From NCBI GenBank assembly GCA_938038445.1, contig CALHRZ010000012.1:1-64000 (forward strand): 64,000 nt of DNA, in the 5' to 3' direction. How positions within the stretch are numbered: position 1 is the first letter of the stretch; every line of letters starts with the position of its first letter. Under the pieces are notes generated by a model. It was not told where the DNA came from. It did not search any database and was given only the letters and a program-made list of their open reading frames with translations. The position numbers were made by a program, and so were the translations under genes. This DNA is from an uncultured bacterium. Its GTDB lineage: Bacteria; Verrucomicrobiota; Kiritimatiellia; CAIKKV01. Below are positions 28,048 through 38,732 of the stretch, in pieces.

Positions 28048-31000
28048 CCGTTCCGTTTCCATGCCCTCTTCCTCTCGGGGAGACCGGCCAAACGTTGACG
28101 GGCCTGGATCAGGAGATCCCGCCGGCCAGTACAGCGGGTCAGATCGTCTTGAAAGGAACGGTCGGGTAGAACCGACAGCGACGGATCACAGGCAATCTCC
28201 ACCGCAGAACCATCCGGAAAATCAAGTCGGAGGATCACCGAGGCCGGACCCGCATGCTGCTGAAGGCACGCCAGAAGTTCGTTCAACGGCCCCTCATCCA
28301 TCGCCTCGGCTGATAGAGGAATCACCACCGCCTCCGCGAACAGACGCACCGCCTCCTCAGGAGAGTGGAAAGCCTCCAGCGCGAGAGAAAACCGGTCCCC
28401 TTCCCGCCTCAAAATAGTCCCACAGAACAGACCCGCCGCATTCGGCTGAAGGAGGGATTTGAGCCGAGGGAGGGTTTTCGGAAAGACCACCGCCTCAAAG
28501 GCACCGTCAAAGGTATCGACGATCAACACCGCCATGGGTTCCCGGCTTCGGGTCATCCGAACGTCCATTCGGGAGATCACACCGGCACAGCGGACAAACG
28601 TCCGCTCGGGAAGCGATGCCATTTCCTGGGCTCCTGCGGTCTGGTAGGGACGGAGAATGGTCTCGTGTTCGCTGAGGGGATGACCGGTCATGAAAAACCC
28701 AAGCAACTCCTTTTCCGCCGCCAGTAGGAGGCCGACGGGCCAGGGGTCGCAGGCGGGAAGTCCATCATCCTTCAACGCCTGATCCTCCCCAAAAAGAGAC
28801 CGTTGCCCGACCCGCCGGTCGCGCAGGGTTTCGGCCGCCCGAGCAAGCGCCCAGTCCAGTCCGTTGAACAGACGGGCCCGATTCGTATTGAGCGAATCGA
28901 AGGCACCGCAGCGGATCAGGCTTTCCAGCGTCTTCCGGTTCACCACCTGGGAGTCCAATCGGGCGCAGAAATCCAGCAGCCCCCGGTAGGGACCGTGCGC
29001 TTCCCGTTCCCGAACGATCGCTTCGGCGGCACCCGCGCCCACGTTTCGAATCCCAGCCAAACCGAAACGAATGGCCTTCTGCCCTTCCGGCTGAAATCGA
29101 ATGCCGGCCGCATTGACATCAGGGGGCAACACTTCGAAACCCAGGTCGGCCGCTTCGGCGAGAAACACCGCCATTTTTTCGTACCGCCCGAATTCGGAGG
29201 AAAGAAGCGCGCACATGTATTCCGCGGGATAGTTTGCCTTGAGCCACGCGGTCTGATAGGAAATAATCGCATAGCCGGCCGCATGCGCCTTGTTGAATCC
29301 GTATTCGGCGAATTTCGCAATATGATCGAAAATGGCCCGCGCTTGATCCTCGGGAATGTTGTTTCGCGCACGACAACCCGCCACGAACAACGCCTGATGT
29401 TTGGCCATGGCATCCGGCTTCTTCTTGCTCATCGCCCGCCGAAGTTCATCGGCCGCCCCCAACGAGTAGCCGGCAAGTACATGGGCCGCTTTTTGAACTT
29501 GCTCCTGATACACCATGACCCCAAAGGTTTCTTTGAGGATGGGCTCAAGCAAGGGATGATCATACGTGATGCGTTGACGCCCCTTTTTCCGCGCAATGTA
29601 TTCCGGCAGCATGTTCATGGGGCCGGGACGATATAGAGCAATGACCGCAATCAACTCCTCGATATTCGAAATCCCGCTTTCGCGGAGAAGCTTCTGCATC
29701 CCTGCGGATTCGACCTGGAACACCCCGACCGTCCGTCCGCTCTGAAGAAGGCGGTACGTGGCCGCGTCGTTGAGGTCCAACCGGTTGATGTCCACCTCCC
29801 GCCCGTGTCGTTCCCGGATCAATTCGCACGTCTCGCGAATAACGGTCAGGTTCTTCAGGGCAAGAAAATCCATTTTCAGCAGGCCAAGCTCTCCGACCGG
29901 ATCTTTGGCATATTGGGTGATGACATTGCCGTCCTTGTCCCTCGCCAGGGGAACAATTTCGATGAGCGGACGATCGCCAATCACGACCCCGGCCGCGTGA
30001 ACACCGAAATTTCGGAAAAGCCCCTCCAGCACAAACCCGTACTCGCAAATGCGGCTGAACACCGCATCCTTCTGATAGAGGGTTTGAAGTTCCGAGTTGG
30101 CATCGAAGGCATCCCGGAACGTCTTAATCTTCGGGTCTTCCGGCACCATCCGCGCAAACCGATCGCAATCCGCCAGCGGGACTTCCAGCACGCGCCCGAT
30201 ATCCCGAATCAAGTTCTTCGGATGCAGGGAGTTGAAGGTGATGATCTGCGCGCAGTAGTCATGGCCGTACTTCTCCTTCACATAGTGAATGACTTCATCC
30301 CGCCGATCCTGGCAGAAATCAATGTCGAAATCGGGCGGGCTGACCCGTTCCAGGTTCAAAAAACGCTCAAAAATCAAATTGTACCGGATCGGATCCACCG
30401 CCGTGATCCCGATCGCATAGGCCACAAGACTCCCGCAGCCCGAACCGCGGCCGGGCCCGACGGGAATCCCGCGGCGGCGAGCAAAATCCACATAGTCCCA
30501 TACCACCAAAAAATAATCCAAGAACCCTGCCTTCTCGATGATGTCAATCTCGGAATGGAACCGTTCGACGATTTCCCGCTCCCGCCGATCGCGGGGCCGG
30601 CGGGGATCTGCAATCCCGTAGAGTCGTTTCAGCCCTTCATAGCCGAGTTGAATGAGATAATCTCGCTGGGGAATGTCGCCCGGCGTTTGGAACCGAGGAA
30701 AACGGGCCTTCCCCGAGAGATCGAACGTCACATCGCATCGCTCCGCAATGTCTGCGGTCGCTTCGAGCGCGCCGGGAAATTCCGCTGCCAGTAGGGCCAT
30801 CTCTTCCGGACTTTTAAAATAGAATTCCGGCGTGGGATACCGTAAACGATCGGGATCGCTGAGAACGGTTTGCGTCTGCAGGCAAAGCAGAACATCGTGC
30901 GCCTCGGCGTGCTCGCGCTTCATGTAATGGACATCGTTCGTCGCCACAATCCGAAGCCCGGTTTTCCGCGCCACTTCGGCCAGGCGCCGGTTGGCGCTTT

Positions 31001-31553
31001 TTTGTTCCGGAATGCCGTGGTCCATCAATTCGAGAAAAAACCGGTCTTTCCCGAAAATCTCGGTGTAGGCCCCTGCCGCCCGAACCGCGCCGGAGACATC
31101 GTCCGACGCCAAATGGGCCAGCACTTCCCCCTGCAGACAGGCCGCCAGCCCGATCAGCCCCCGGCTGTGCCGCGCCAACAATTCACGGTCAATCCGCGGT
31201 TTACTGTAAAAACCTTCAAGATGGGCCAGCGAGACCAGTCGGGAAAGATTGTGATAGCCTTCGTTTGTTTCCGCCAAAAGCACCAGGTGATGGAGGGGAT
31301 TCCCCTCCGATGCCCCTTTCCGCAACAAACGATCCCGCGCGGCCACGTACACCTCGCAGCCGATAATCGGCCGGACATTCTCCTGCCGGCAGGCTTTGTA
31401 AAAATCCACCGCACCGTAGAGCACCCCATGGTCTGTCAGAGCCACCGCCTTCACCTCCTGGGCCGCCGCGGCGCGGGCTAAATCGGCGACACGGCAAGCG
31501 CCATCCAGCAGACTGTACTGGGAATGAACGTGGAGATGAACGAATCGGGCCAT
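28044..31553 (-). CDS. dnaE: DNA polymerase III subunit alpha
   Basis: FVHLHVHSQYSLLDGACRVADL PHP domain; PVGPGRGSGCGSLVAYAIGITAVDPIRYNLIFERFLNLERVSPPDFDIDF; GYNKAHAAGYA-like motif. Confidence 0.95.
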   Translation of the reverse strand: MARFVHLHVHSQYSLLDGACRVADLARAAAAQEVKAVALTDHGVLYGAVDFYKACRQENVRPIIGCEVYVAARDRLLRKGASEGNPLHHLVLLAETNEGYHNLSRLVSLAHLEGFYSKPRIDRELLARHSRGLIGLAACLQGEVLAHLASDDVSGAVRAAGAYTEIFGKDRFFLELMDHGIPEQKSANRRLAEVARKTGLRIVATNDVHYMKREHAEAHDVLLCLQTQTVLSDPDRLRYPTPEFYFKSPEEMALLAAEFPGALEATADIAERCDVTFDLSGKARFPRFQTPGDIPQRDYLIQLGYEGLKRLYGIADPRRPRDRREREIVERFHSEIDIIEKAGFLDYFLVVWDYVDFARRRGIPVGPGRGSGCGSLVAYAIGITAVDPIRYNLIFERFLNLERVSPPDFDIDFCQDRRDEVIHYVKEKYGHDYCAQIITFNSLHPKNLIRDIGRVLEVPLADCDRFARMVPEDPKIKTFRDAFDANSELQTLYQKDAVFSRICEYGFVLEGLFRNFGVHAAGVVIGDRPLIEIVPLARDKDGNVITQYAKDPVGELGLLKMDFLALKNLTVIRETCELIRERHGREVDINRLDLNDAATYRLLQSGRTVGVFQVESAGMQKLLRESGISNIEELIAVIALYRPGPMNMLPEYIARKKGRQRITYDHPLLEPILKETFGVMVYQEQVQKAAHVLAGYSLGAADELRRAMSKKKPDAMAKHQALFVAGCRARNNIPEDQARAIFDHIAKFAEYGFNKAHAAGYAIISYQTAWLKANYPAEYMCALLSSEFGRYEKMAVFLAEAADLGFEVLPPDVNAAGIRFQPEGQKAIRFGLAGIRNVGAGAAEAIVREREAHGPYRGLLDFCARLDSQVVNRKTLESLIRCGAFDSLNTNRARLFNGLDWALARAAETLRDRRVGQRSLFGEDQALKDDGLPACDPWPVGLLLAAEKELLGFFMTGHPLSEHETILRPYQTAGAQEMASLPERTFVRCAGVISRMDVRMTRSREPMAVLIVDTFDGAFEAVVFPKTLPRLKSLLQPNAAGLFCGTILRREGDRFSLALEAFHSPEEAVRLFAEAVVIPLSAEAMDEGPLNELLACLQQHAGPASVILRLDFPDGSAVEIACDPSLSVLPDRSFQDDLTRCTGRRDLLIQARQRLAGLPERKRAWKRNG

Positions 31554-31686
31554 ACCGGTTATCATACCGCTTCACCCCTTCTGGGAAAAGAGGGAATCCA
31601 GGGGACGGAACAGGCACCGTTCCTTCGCTGGACTTGCCCCGGCCGGTTCGACATAATGCCCGGCAGATTTTGATTTCAGGAGTACC

Positions 31687-32784
31687 ATGCGAATCGGCAT
31701 CATGCTTCGGGCCATCGAAGAGAAACAAGGAATCGGCATCTACAGCCTGAACCTTATGGACGAACTTCTTCCGCTCGACGCCCGAAATGAATACGTGCTC
31801 TTTTACAAATCCCCCGCTTTCCTTGGCCGCTACGCCCATCTTCCCCACGTGGAAGAACGATTGGTGCAAGCCCCCGGCAAGTTCGCTTGGGACCAAATCC
31901 GGATCCCCTGGGAAGCCCGAAAGGCGGCTGTCCACGTCCTCTTCCACACCAAATTCACAGTTCCGTTCGCGACCGGCCGGAAAACCGCCATGACCGTCCA
32001 CGGAGCCAGTTGGTTCGTTCGGCCGGAACTCTACCCCCGCTGGGATATCGCCTACATCCGCGCTGTCATGCCCCTTTATTGCCGCAAAGCCGATCTGATT
32101 CTCGCCAACTCCGATCTCACGCGAAATGATTTCATCCGAATCCTCCACGTCCCTCCCGAAAAGATCCGCACCGTCCGACTCGGCACTCATCCTCGGTTCC
32201 ACGTTCTGACCGACACCGCCCTCCTCGACGAAACCCGCCGGAAATTCAACCTGCCGGAATCGTTTATTTTTTCCGTCATCAAATACGATCCACGCAAAAA
32301 TTTCAAAAACCTTATCGCGGCGTTCCGCCTGCTTCGCAAACGAATCCCCTGTTCGCTGGTGGTTGCCGGGATCGGTTGCGAGCGGTACATCCAAGAATAC
32401 CGGCTCGCCGAAGACGGAACGCTTAATGCAATGCGCTTCCTCGGGTGGGTGGATCAGAACGACCTTCCGGCTCTCTACAATCTAGCCACCTGCATGCTGT
32501 TCCCTTCGGTGTACGAAGAGTTCGGCATTCCGACCTGCGAAGCCATGGCCTGCGGCTGCCCCGTCGTCGTCTCCAACACTGGCGCCCTGCCTGAAATCGC
32601 CGGCCCAGCCGGTCTGTTGGTAGATCCCTTCAATCCCACCGAGATGGCCGACGCCCTCGAACGCGTGTTGACGGATTCCACACTCCGGGCGGACATGCGG
32701 CAGAAAGGTCTCGCGCAGGCCGCCTCCTTCACGTGGCGGCGCTGCGCGGAAGAAACGCGGGAAGCCTTGAATGCCCTACGATAA
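31687..32784 (+). CDS. Glycosyltransferase family 4 (group 1)
   Basis: FPSVYEEFGIPTCEAMACGCPVVVSNTGALPEIAGPAGLLVDPFNP. Confidence 0.92.
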   Translation: MRIGIMLRAIEEKQGIGIYSLNLMDELLPLDARNEYVLFYKSPAFLGRYAHLPHVEERLVQAPGKFAWDQIRIPWEARKAAVHVLFHTKFTVPFATGRKTAMTVHGASWFVRPELYPRWDIAYIRAVMPLYCRKADLILANSDLTRNDFIRILHVPPEKIRTVRLGTHPRFHVLTDTALLDETRRKFNLPESFIFSVIKYDPRKNFKNLIAAFRLLRKRIPCSLVVAGIGCERYIQEYRLAEDGTLNAMRFLGWVDQNDLPALYNLATCMLFPSVYEEFGIPTCEAMACGCPVVVSNTGALPEIAGPAGLLVDPFNPTEMADALERVLTDSTLRADMRQKGLAQAASFTWRRCAEETREALNALR

Positions 32785-34261
32785 CCGCCATACCCTCCGC
32801 ACGGTTGCCCTCGGCGCCTTTTGGCGGTTGCTCCGCTATCCCTTTCTTGCGCTCTCTTTTGTGGTCATTCCGCGCCTGATGGGGCGCGAACTCTACGGCC
32901 AGTACGCGTATTTCGTCTCGATTCTAACGCTCTGTGAAGCCTTCACCAGCCTCGGCAACCTTCAGATTTTCGGCCGCTTTTTGCCCGAATTGCATGGAGA
33001 TGCCGATCGAGAAAAACGTCTCTTTCGCGGCATTTTGTTTTATGGAACTCTCAGTGTGGCCCTCTTCACTGCCGGAGTCGCGCTGTGGATTGTTGTGTTC
33101 CGCCCCTCCGCCTTCCCTTTGCCATGGCTTCCGATCCTGATCAGCATCCTGCTCGCCGGCAAACTGCAGGGCACTTCATTCGCTTTCCTCTACGGGCGCA
33201 ACGAAATCGGGCGCTTTTCTTCGCGGGAACTCCTCCGCAGCGCGTTCACCTTTGTGTTCGCCACGGGTCTGTTCCTGTGGACGGAAAGCGTCACCGCGGC
33301 ACTGTGGGGACTTGTTCTGAACGAAATCGTCCTTCTCTTTCTCGGAATTTTCTGGACCCGTAACGCGTGGAAAGGAGGGCCCTGGTTCCCTCTCCCGTTC
33401 CGAGAATTTCTCTCCTGCTTTCTCTTCGGCGCCACCTTCTATCTGCCTTCTGTCCTGGTCTTTTTCCTTCAACGCTCGGTCCCCCTCTTCATCCGGTTCC
33501 TGACGGGGGGTTATGAACAAGTCGCTCCCTTCGATCTCGCCAATCAGTTTCTAATGACAACGGGGCTGTTTCTCGGCCTAGTTTTCACCACCCTGGTGCC
33601 GGCACTCTCCCGATTCGAAACGGAACAGCGACGCGAGGAGATCGCGCGGTGGAATCGGGCGGTGCTTGCGTGGTGCGGCGCGGTAGCCATGGCGGGCTAT
33701 CTGTTCCTCCTCTATCTCGGCCGCCCCGTGCTTATGACCCTTTTGGGTCCGGAATTCGCCGATACCTACGATGTGGCAGCCGTGATCGGCCTGGCCTTCC
33801 TGCCCCTTCTCATCTCCCATCTGGGCATGAACTATTCGGTCGTGCGCAAAACACCGGCCTCGTATGCCATCGCAGCGCTGGCAGGAGTGGCAGCCATGAC
33901 GGTTGGCGCTGTCCTGTGGATCCCTCAAGGCGGCGCGAAAGGGGCGGCCTGGGCCGCCGTGGCCGGCCATACGGTTTCAGCGCTGGTGTATCTGATGGCC
34001 TTCCGATCCACCCTTCCCCGAATGCTCCCCCCCTTCCTCGCGGTGGCAGCATTGGGTTTCGCCATCGCATGGCCCGGCCGGTGGGTGACAAAAATGGAGT
34101 GGCCGTTCTTTTATGCGACAGGCGCCTGCATCGCAGCACTCGCTCTGTTCGGCCTCCTCTTGTTTGCCTTCCGCCTGTTGCAATTCCGGGAAGTCGCGGC
34201 GCTCCGGCGCGCCCTCCTCAGCGGATCACGATCACCCCTCCTGCCGCCTTCTGCTTCCTAA
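32771..34261 (+). CDS. Polysaccharide flippase (Wzx/MOP superfamily)
   Basis: Polytopic, about 12-14 hydrophobic segments; VVIPRLMGRELYGQYAYFVSILTLCEAFTSLG; beside glycosyltransferase genes. Confidence 0.83.
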   Translation: MPYDNRHTLRTVALGAFWRLLRYPFLALSFVVIPRLMGRELYGQYAYFVSILTLCEAFTSLGNLQIFGRFLPELHGDADREKRLFRGILFYGTLSVALFTAGVALWIVVFRPSAFPLPWLPILISILLAGKLQGTSFAFLYGRNEIGRFSSRELLRSAFTFVFATGLFLWTESVTAALWGLVLNEIVLLFLGIFWTRNAWKGGPWFPLPFREFLSCFLFGATFYLPSVLVFFLQRSVPLFIRFLTGGYEQVAPFDLANQFLMTTGLFLGLVFTTLVPALSRFETEQRREEIARWNRAVLAWCGAVAMAGYLFLLYLGRPVLMTLLGPEFADTYDVAAVIGLAFLPLLISHLGMNYSVVRKTPASYAIAALAGVAAMTVGAVLWIPQGGAKGAAWAAVAGHTVSALVYLMAFRSTLPRMLPPFLAVAALGFAIAWPGRWVTKMEWPFFYATGACIAALALFGLLLFAFRLLQFREVAALRRALLSGSRSPLLPPSAS

Positions 34262-37200
34262 TCCAAACAAACCGCTCGTCCCGTTCCACGGTGAATCGCC
34301 CGGGTCCGATAATCTCCCAGAGCTCCAACGCCTCCGCCCCTGTGAAAGCATCCGCATGAAAAATGGTCGACCCCTCCGAAGAGAGGGCGGCCGCCGCAGC
34401 GGATGAAATCTCCACCCGTGCGGCCGCCGGCAGGGCGAGAGTTCCTTCGACGCGTACACATGAGAACGTGCCGTCAGCCGCCTCAAGCCGAAAAATTCCA
34501 CCCGTGGGAAAAAACCATGTTCCGTTCGTTGCGAGGGTCAACGTTCCCGGAACTCCTCCCCACGCAAATCCACCACCGGTTTTCATCCCAACCGCCCGTG
34601 TAATGACGCCCGTCCCTCCGAGAAAGCCATTGCTGTACACAGTAACCCACGTCCCGAAGCCCCCGCCTTCCAGCCGAGAATCCACCCGTAGAATGCCCCC
34701 TGTCACTTCCAAAGGTCCCACCCAACAATTCGACCCTGCCAGAGTCAAGACCCCGGTTCCCGCTCGAACCAACCCGCCCGTCCCCCCGATCACCCCCGAA
34801 AAAACCGTCCTCCGATCGTCCCCCAACGTCAACCGCGTACTGCTCACCGTCCCCATCCACACTTCCCCCTCTCCTTCCAAACTCCCAATCATCGCACTCT
34901 TTCCGTTCATATTTAAAAGCGCCCCCGATTCCACCACCACCGTCCCCGAGGTCGGAAGACAATTGGGAACCCCAAAAATCAGCGCACCAACCGGGTTCGT
35001 GGAACCCGTGAGCCGGGTCCCCCCCGTGTAAAGGTTCGTCGCGTAGAGATAAACGGGAAAGGGATTCGTCGTGGCCAAAATCAGCCGGCCAGGCTGATGA
35101 CCATCCCTAAAAACGCCATAACAAGAGAGAGAGCCGGATCCGCTTTGCCGCTCCAACCAGACCTCCCCCTCTAAAGTGAGGATATCAAAGATCGAACGAC
35201 TTCCTCCCGCCAATCCCCGCAGCCGTCCCCCCGCCTGAATCACAACATTGGTGGTCCGGCTGCCGTTCAGCTGAACAACCCCGTTGCTCAGGATCATGAT
35301 TTGACTTCGGCCATAACTGCCCGTTGCGCAGTTGATATAAAGGACGCCCCCATCCCGAACCACCACATCGCCGGAGCCCAAACTTCCGTTGACCGGGCAG
35401 GCCAACGTCCCTTCCAGCACCTCGATGCCTCCCGAAAAATCGTTGGTCCCTCCACTCAACGCAAGATATCCACTTCCCTTCTTGACGAGCCGTCCCGTCT
35501 GGCCGGGGCCAAAGTCAGAGAGGGGACCTGTCAGCGCCGCCGAGGTCGTACCGGAGGCATTAAGCCAGGATTCCATCAGCACCCGAACAGGAGCCGTCAA
35601 GTTGTAATTGGCGCCTACGTAATATTGCCCCCCTTTCATTACAATAGGGGCAAGTTGAAAGGTAGTGGCAGCCGATTGAAGCGTTCCGTTGGGCAGGATT
35701 TCGACAGCGCCAATACCCAACGCGTTATTGGAATAGATTTGGACAACACCCGCCGCCACCAGGATCCCGCCGCTAAAGGTACTTCCCAGACTATAGAATC
35801 GGACGGTGCCCCCGGCAGTGTTCGAGACGATCAGTTGGCCGGCTCCTTGCGGATGATCGCGGATCGGCCCATAAAGCGCGAGATGGTAGGCATTGGAGGA
35901 AACGGCCCAGGAGGTTTCCCGCAACTCAATCGGGGCGCGCAACGCAGCGGTGGAAGCACCAGGCGTCAACCGCCCCCCTCTCATGACAATGGGATTGGTC
36001 TGCATCACGCTGGCCGCAGTGGGCATCAAAACCGCTTCCGGCAATACCTCAAAGGGACCCGTTCCCGTGGCCTCATTCGAATAAAGAAGGAGAATCCCCT
36101 TCTGGAACTCCGTACCTCCCGCGTACGAACTGCCGATACTGTAGAAGGAGAGAGGAACATCCGAACTATTTGAAAGGACGAGAATCCCCCCCCCGCCGGA
36201 AGCATCCCCAATCGGCCCATACACGGCCAGCGCATTGGTCCCATCCGTTCCCATAAAGGAACGAGATCGAATCAGGATAGGCGCCTTGAATGCAGCAGAA
36301 GCCCGCCCCGATCGCAGCCACCCCCCGTTCAGGATCACCGGATTGGTCTGAACCACCGTCGCGCCCGCCACTCGAAGTACAGCCCCCGTCAACACCTCAA
36401 CAGGTCCTATTCCCGCCGTCTGGTTCGAATAGAAATATGCCTCGCCGCTCCGAATTTCCGTTCCCCCGGAATATTCGGAATTGAAGGCAAAAAAATGAAC
36501 CGCCTGGGAAGGAGAAGACTCCGTAATGAGCTTGCCCGGCCCTTCGGGATGATCCCGGACAACCCCTTTGACGCTTAATGGAAATTCCCCGGCGGTCAAT
36601 ACAGAATCTCTTCGAAGCCGAACGGGCCGTGTAAAAGCGGACAGAGAAGAACCGGCCCGTATCCTTCCGCCATCCAGAATCAACCCATGATCGGCCGTCA
36701 TTGCGGCTTCCAAACGGAGCACCCCACCGGATCCGATGGCAAGTTCCGCAGGCAACGGAGAAAGATTTACCCGAAAACACGCCTCCATCGTGCCGCCCCC
36801 TGTCAACGCCGCCACCCGGCCGGTTTGAGTGGCATCCGGTGGGCCGACCGGCGGATCCCAATTCTCCGGATCCTCCAATGCTCCCAGGTGATTCGTAAAT
36901 CGAAAAAAGCCGTCATAAATGAGAAGTTGAAAAGGGTGGCTGGTTACCGCACCGCCCGAATCGGAAAAGGCAACCTGATACCAACCTGCGTCTGCGGAGC
37001 TGACGTTGGTTATCGTGAGCACTGCGCCAGTGGCCCCTGACAGAGGGACCCCCTCTTTGAACCAGGTATTGGAAACCGTCGGGTCCCCGTAGGACTGGGT
37101 TTCAAAAACAACCGTCTGACCGGGCTGAGCCAACGTCCGGGCAGGCGGAAGCAGGGCCACACTTGGCGGCCCATATGTTTTCCGCCTTCCGGCATCCCAT

Positions 37201-38732
37201 CGCGCCTTGGCGGGATTCGTTTTAACAGCATCCAAGCTCGTGTGCTGCCGAAGCCCAACGGTGGGAAGAGAATTGGAAATGTTCCACCAAGGGGGCATCG
37301 AAAATGAAGAAAACGGGTTCGTCGTCAGATAATAGGAAAGATCCGCCAGGTTCGTAGAACTCGAGTTGGGCTGAATCCCATCGGCTTTGGTGTTGTTGGC
37401 ATAATTGAAGTGGTTGGTCCCCTGCAACTTCCAGCCGTCGCCCACGGCCAACTCCCATAACCAGTTTCCATTCCGCATGCATTCGTTTCCCGCAAAGTTC
37501 TGATCATGACTTTGCGCTTGGGTCATATTGAGGCCGTTTTTCTCCGCCCGATTGCGGAAAAAGGTATTCCAAGGGCCGTTGACTTTGTGGGAATCGTCAA
37601 TCCATATATGCTGCACGATGTTGCCTTCGAACAAATTGGCAAACGGGTAATTCCCGTGAAGCGATATGTCGCCCGCATTGTCCCCATGATCGGTGCTGTA
37701 CGGTTCGCGAGAATAATTATACCCAAACACATTCCCGTTTGCCCCCGCCTGAACCAACATGGAATGGCGCAATTTCCTAAAAATACAGTTTTCCACCCGC
37801 ACTTCACCGGTATTAAGTTCGAGGCGAACACCATATGCCGAACCGCCGCCGTCATAATTGTGTCCCTCGTGGAAATAACAACCCGAAACCTCAATCTGCG
37901 TGCTGTAGGTGGCCCCCACATGGCCCCCGAAACATTTAAAACTTTCGATGTTGCGAACCCAACATCGAGCCGCCCAGTTGAACCCGATCGTGAATTCATT
38001 GTCCGGACACGCCGCCGGCCCCGTCCATGCCCGCTCGATTCGGAGATTCTCGAGTCCCACATGCTGAATGGGGGTAATCGGACGAATGCGGGGGTTGAGA
38101 TTCGTCGGAATGTCCAGACGAACAGGGTGAACGAGGGTTATCGCATTCGAAGAAACGTCCGCAATGCGTACAATCTGGGCCGGCCCCATGGTAAACCAAT
38201 AGCTGCAACCCCACGCTTTGTTGGTATCGAACCGCAGCTCGGCATAACCGCCAGGCTGAAATACCGCCGCGTGGGTTACCGGCAGCGTCACACTCTGTCG
38301 GGCGATCGCATTGGAGATCGGTTGATAGGGCGCATTTTGCGAACTGGAAACGCTGATCCCCGTTCCCAGCACATTGGTATGAATCACGATCGTCGTGTTC
38401 GTCGGACTCTGCCCGCGCAAAACGGCGTTCGAGGGCATCGAAAGCGTCGAAGTGAAAAGGTAGGTGCCCGCGGGCACAAATACGACGCCGGGTTTGCCTC
38501 CGAGGGCGCTCAGGGCGCTGGAAAAAGCAGGCCGGTCATTCGCAACCCCGTCGCCGACGGCTCCATAATCCTTTACGTTCACAATGCGGAAGGGAAACGG
38601 CACTTCTCCCCCATAGCCCGAATCGTTCCACGCGCTGATAAACGTCCGATCGGAAGGAATCGTCTGGGCGAGGACCGGCCCCGCAACAACGAAAAATATC
38701 CCGAAGAGCATCCGGCGTTTCGTGCGTATCAT
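34218..38732 (-). CDS. Secreted pectate-lyase-like beta-helix / Ig-like / autotransporter-passenger-repeat protein
   Basis: Signal peptide; DYGAVGDGVANDRPAFSSALSALGGKPGVVFVPAGTY (pectate lyase 3-like); Ig-like region AQPGQTVVFETQSYGDPTVSNTWFKEG; PATR-like GTNDFSGGIEVLEGTL repeats. Confidence 0.82.
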   Translation of the reverse strand: MIRTKRRMLFGIFFVVAGPVLAQTIPSDRTFISAWNDSGYGGEVPFPFRIVNVKDYGAVGDGVANDRPAFSSALSALGGKPGVVFVPAGTYLFTSTLSMPSNAVLRGQSPTNTTIVIHTNVLGTGISVSSSQNAPYQPISNAIARQSVTLPVTHAAVFQPGGYAELRFDTNKAWGCSYWFTMGPAQIVRIADVSSNAITLVHPVRLDIPTNLNPRIRPITPIQHVGLENLRIERAWTGPAACPDNEFTIGFNWAARCWVRNIESFKCFGGHVGATYSTQIEVSGCYFHEGHNYDGGGSAYGVRLELNTGEVRVENCIFRKLRHSMLVQAGANGNVFGYNYSREPYSTDHGDNAGDISLHGNYPFANLFEGNIVQHIWIDDSHKVNGPWNTFFRNRAEKNGLNMTQAQSHDQNFAGNECMRNGNWLWELAVGDGWKLQGTNHFNYANNTKADGIQPNSSSTNLADLSYYLTTNPFSSFSMPPWWNISNSLPTVGLRQHTSLDAVKTNPAKARWDAGRRKTYGPPSVALLPPARTLAQPGQTVVFETQSYGDPTVSNTWFKEGVPLSGATGAVLTITNVSSADAGWYQVAFSDSGGAVTSHPFQLLIYDGFFRFTNHLGALEDPENWDPPVGPPDATQTGRVAALTGGGTMEACFRVNLSPLPAELAIGSGGVLRLEAAMTADHGLILDGGRIRAGSSLSAFTRPVRLRRDSVLTAGEFPLSVKGVVRDHPEGPGKLITESSPSQAVHFFAFNSEYSGGTEIRSGEAYFYSNQTAGIGPVEVLTGAVLRVAGATVVQTNPVILNGGWLRSGRASAAFKAPILIRSRSFMGTDGTNALAVYGPIGDASGGGGILVLSNSSDVPLSFYSIGSSYAGGTEFQKGILLLYSNEATGTGPFEVLPEAVLMPTAASVMQTNPIVMRGGRLTPGASTAALRAPIELRETSWAVSSNAYHLALYGPIRDHPQGAGQLIVSNTAGGTVRFYSLGSTFSGGILVAAGVVQIYSNNALGIGAVEILPNGTLQSAATTFQLAPIVMKGGQYYVGANYNLTAPVRVLMESWLNASGTTSAALTGPLSDFGPGQTGRLVKKGSGYLALSGGTNDFSGGIEVLEGTLACPVNGSLGSGDVVVRDGGVLYINCATGSYGRSQIMILSNGVVQLNGSRTTNVVIQAGGRLRGLAGGSRSIFDILTLEGEVWLERQSGSGSLSCYGVFRDGHQPGRLILATTNPFPVYLYATNLYTGGTRLTGSTNPVGALIFGVPNCLPTSGTVVVESGALLNMNGKSAMIGSLEGEGEVWMGTVSSTRLTLGDDRRTVFSGVIGGTGGLVRAGTGVLTLAGSNCWVGPLEVTGGILRVDSRLEGGGFGTWVTVYSNGFLGGTGVITRAVGMKTGGGFAWGGVPGTLTLATNGTWFFPTGGIFRLEAADGTFSCVRVEGTLALPAAARVEISSAAAAALSSEGSTIFHADAFTGAEALELWEIIGPGRFTVERDERFVWIRKQKAAGGVIVIR

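Noticed and set aside
28044-31553. Intein or split gene within dnaE
   Set aside because: Length (about 1170 aa) and continuous motif order are normal for bacterial DnaE; no intein motifs seen.
31600-31686. Promoter CATAAT upstream of the GT4 gene
   Set aside because: No acceptable -35 element at 16-18 bp spacing.
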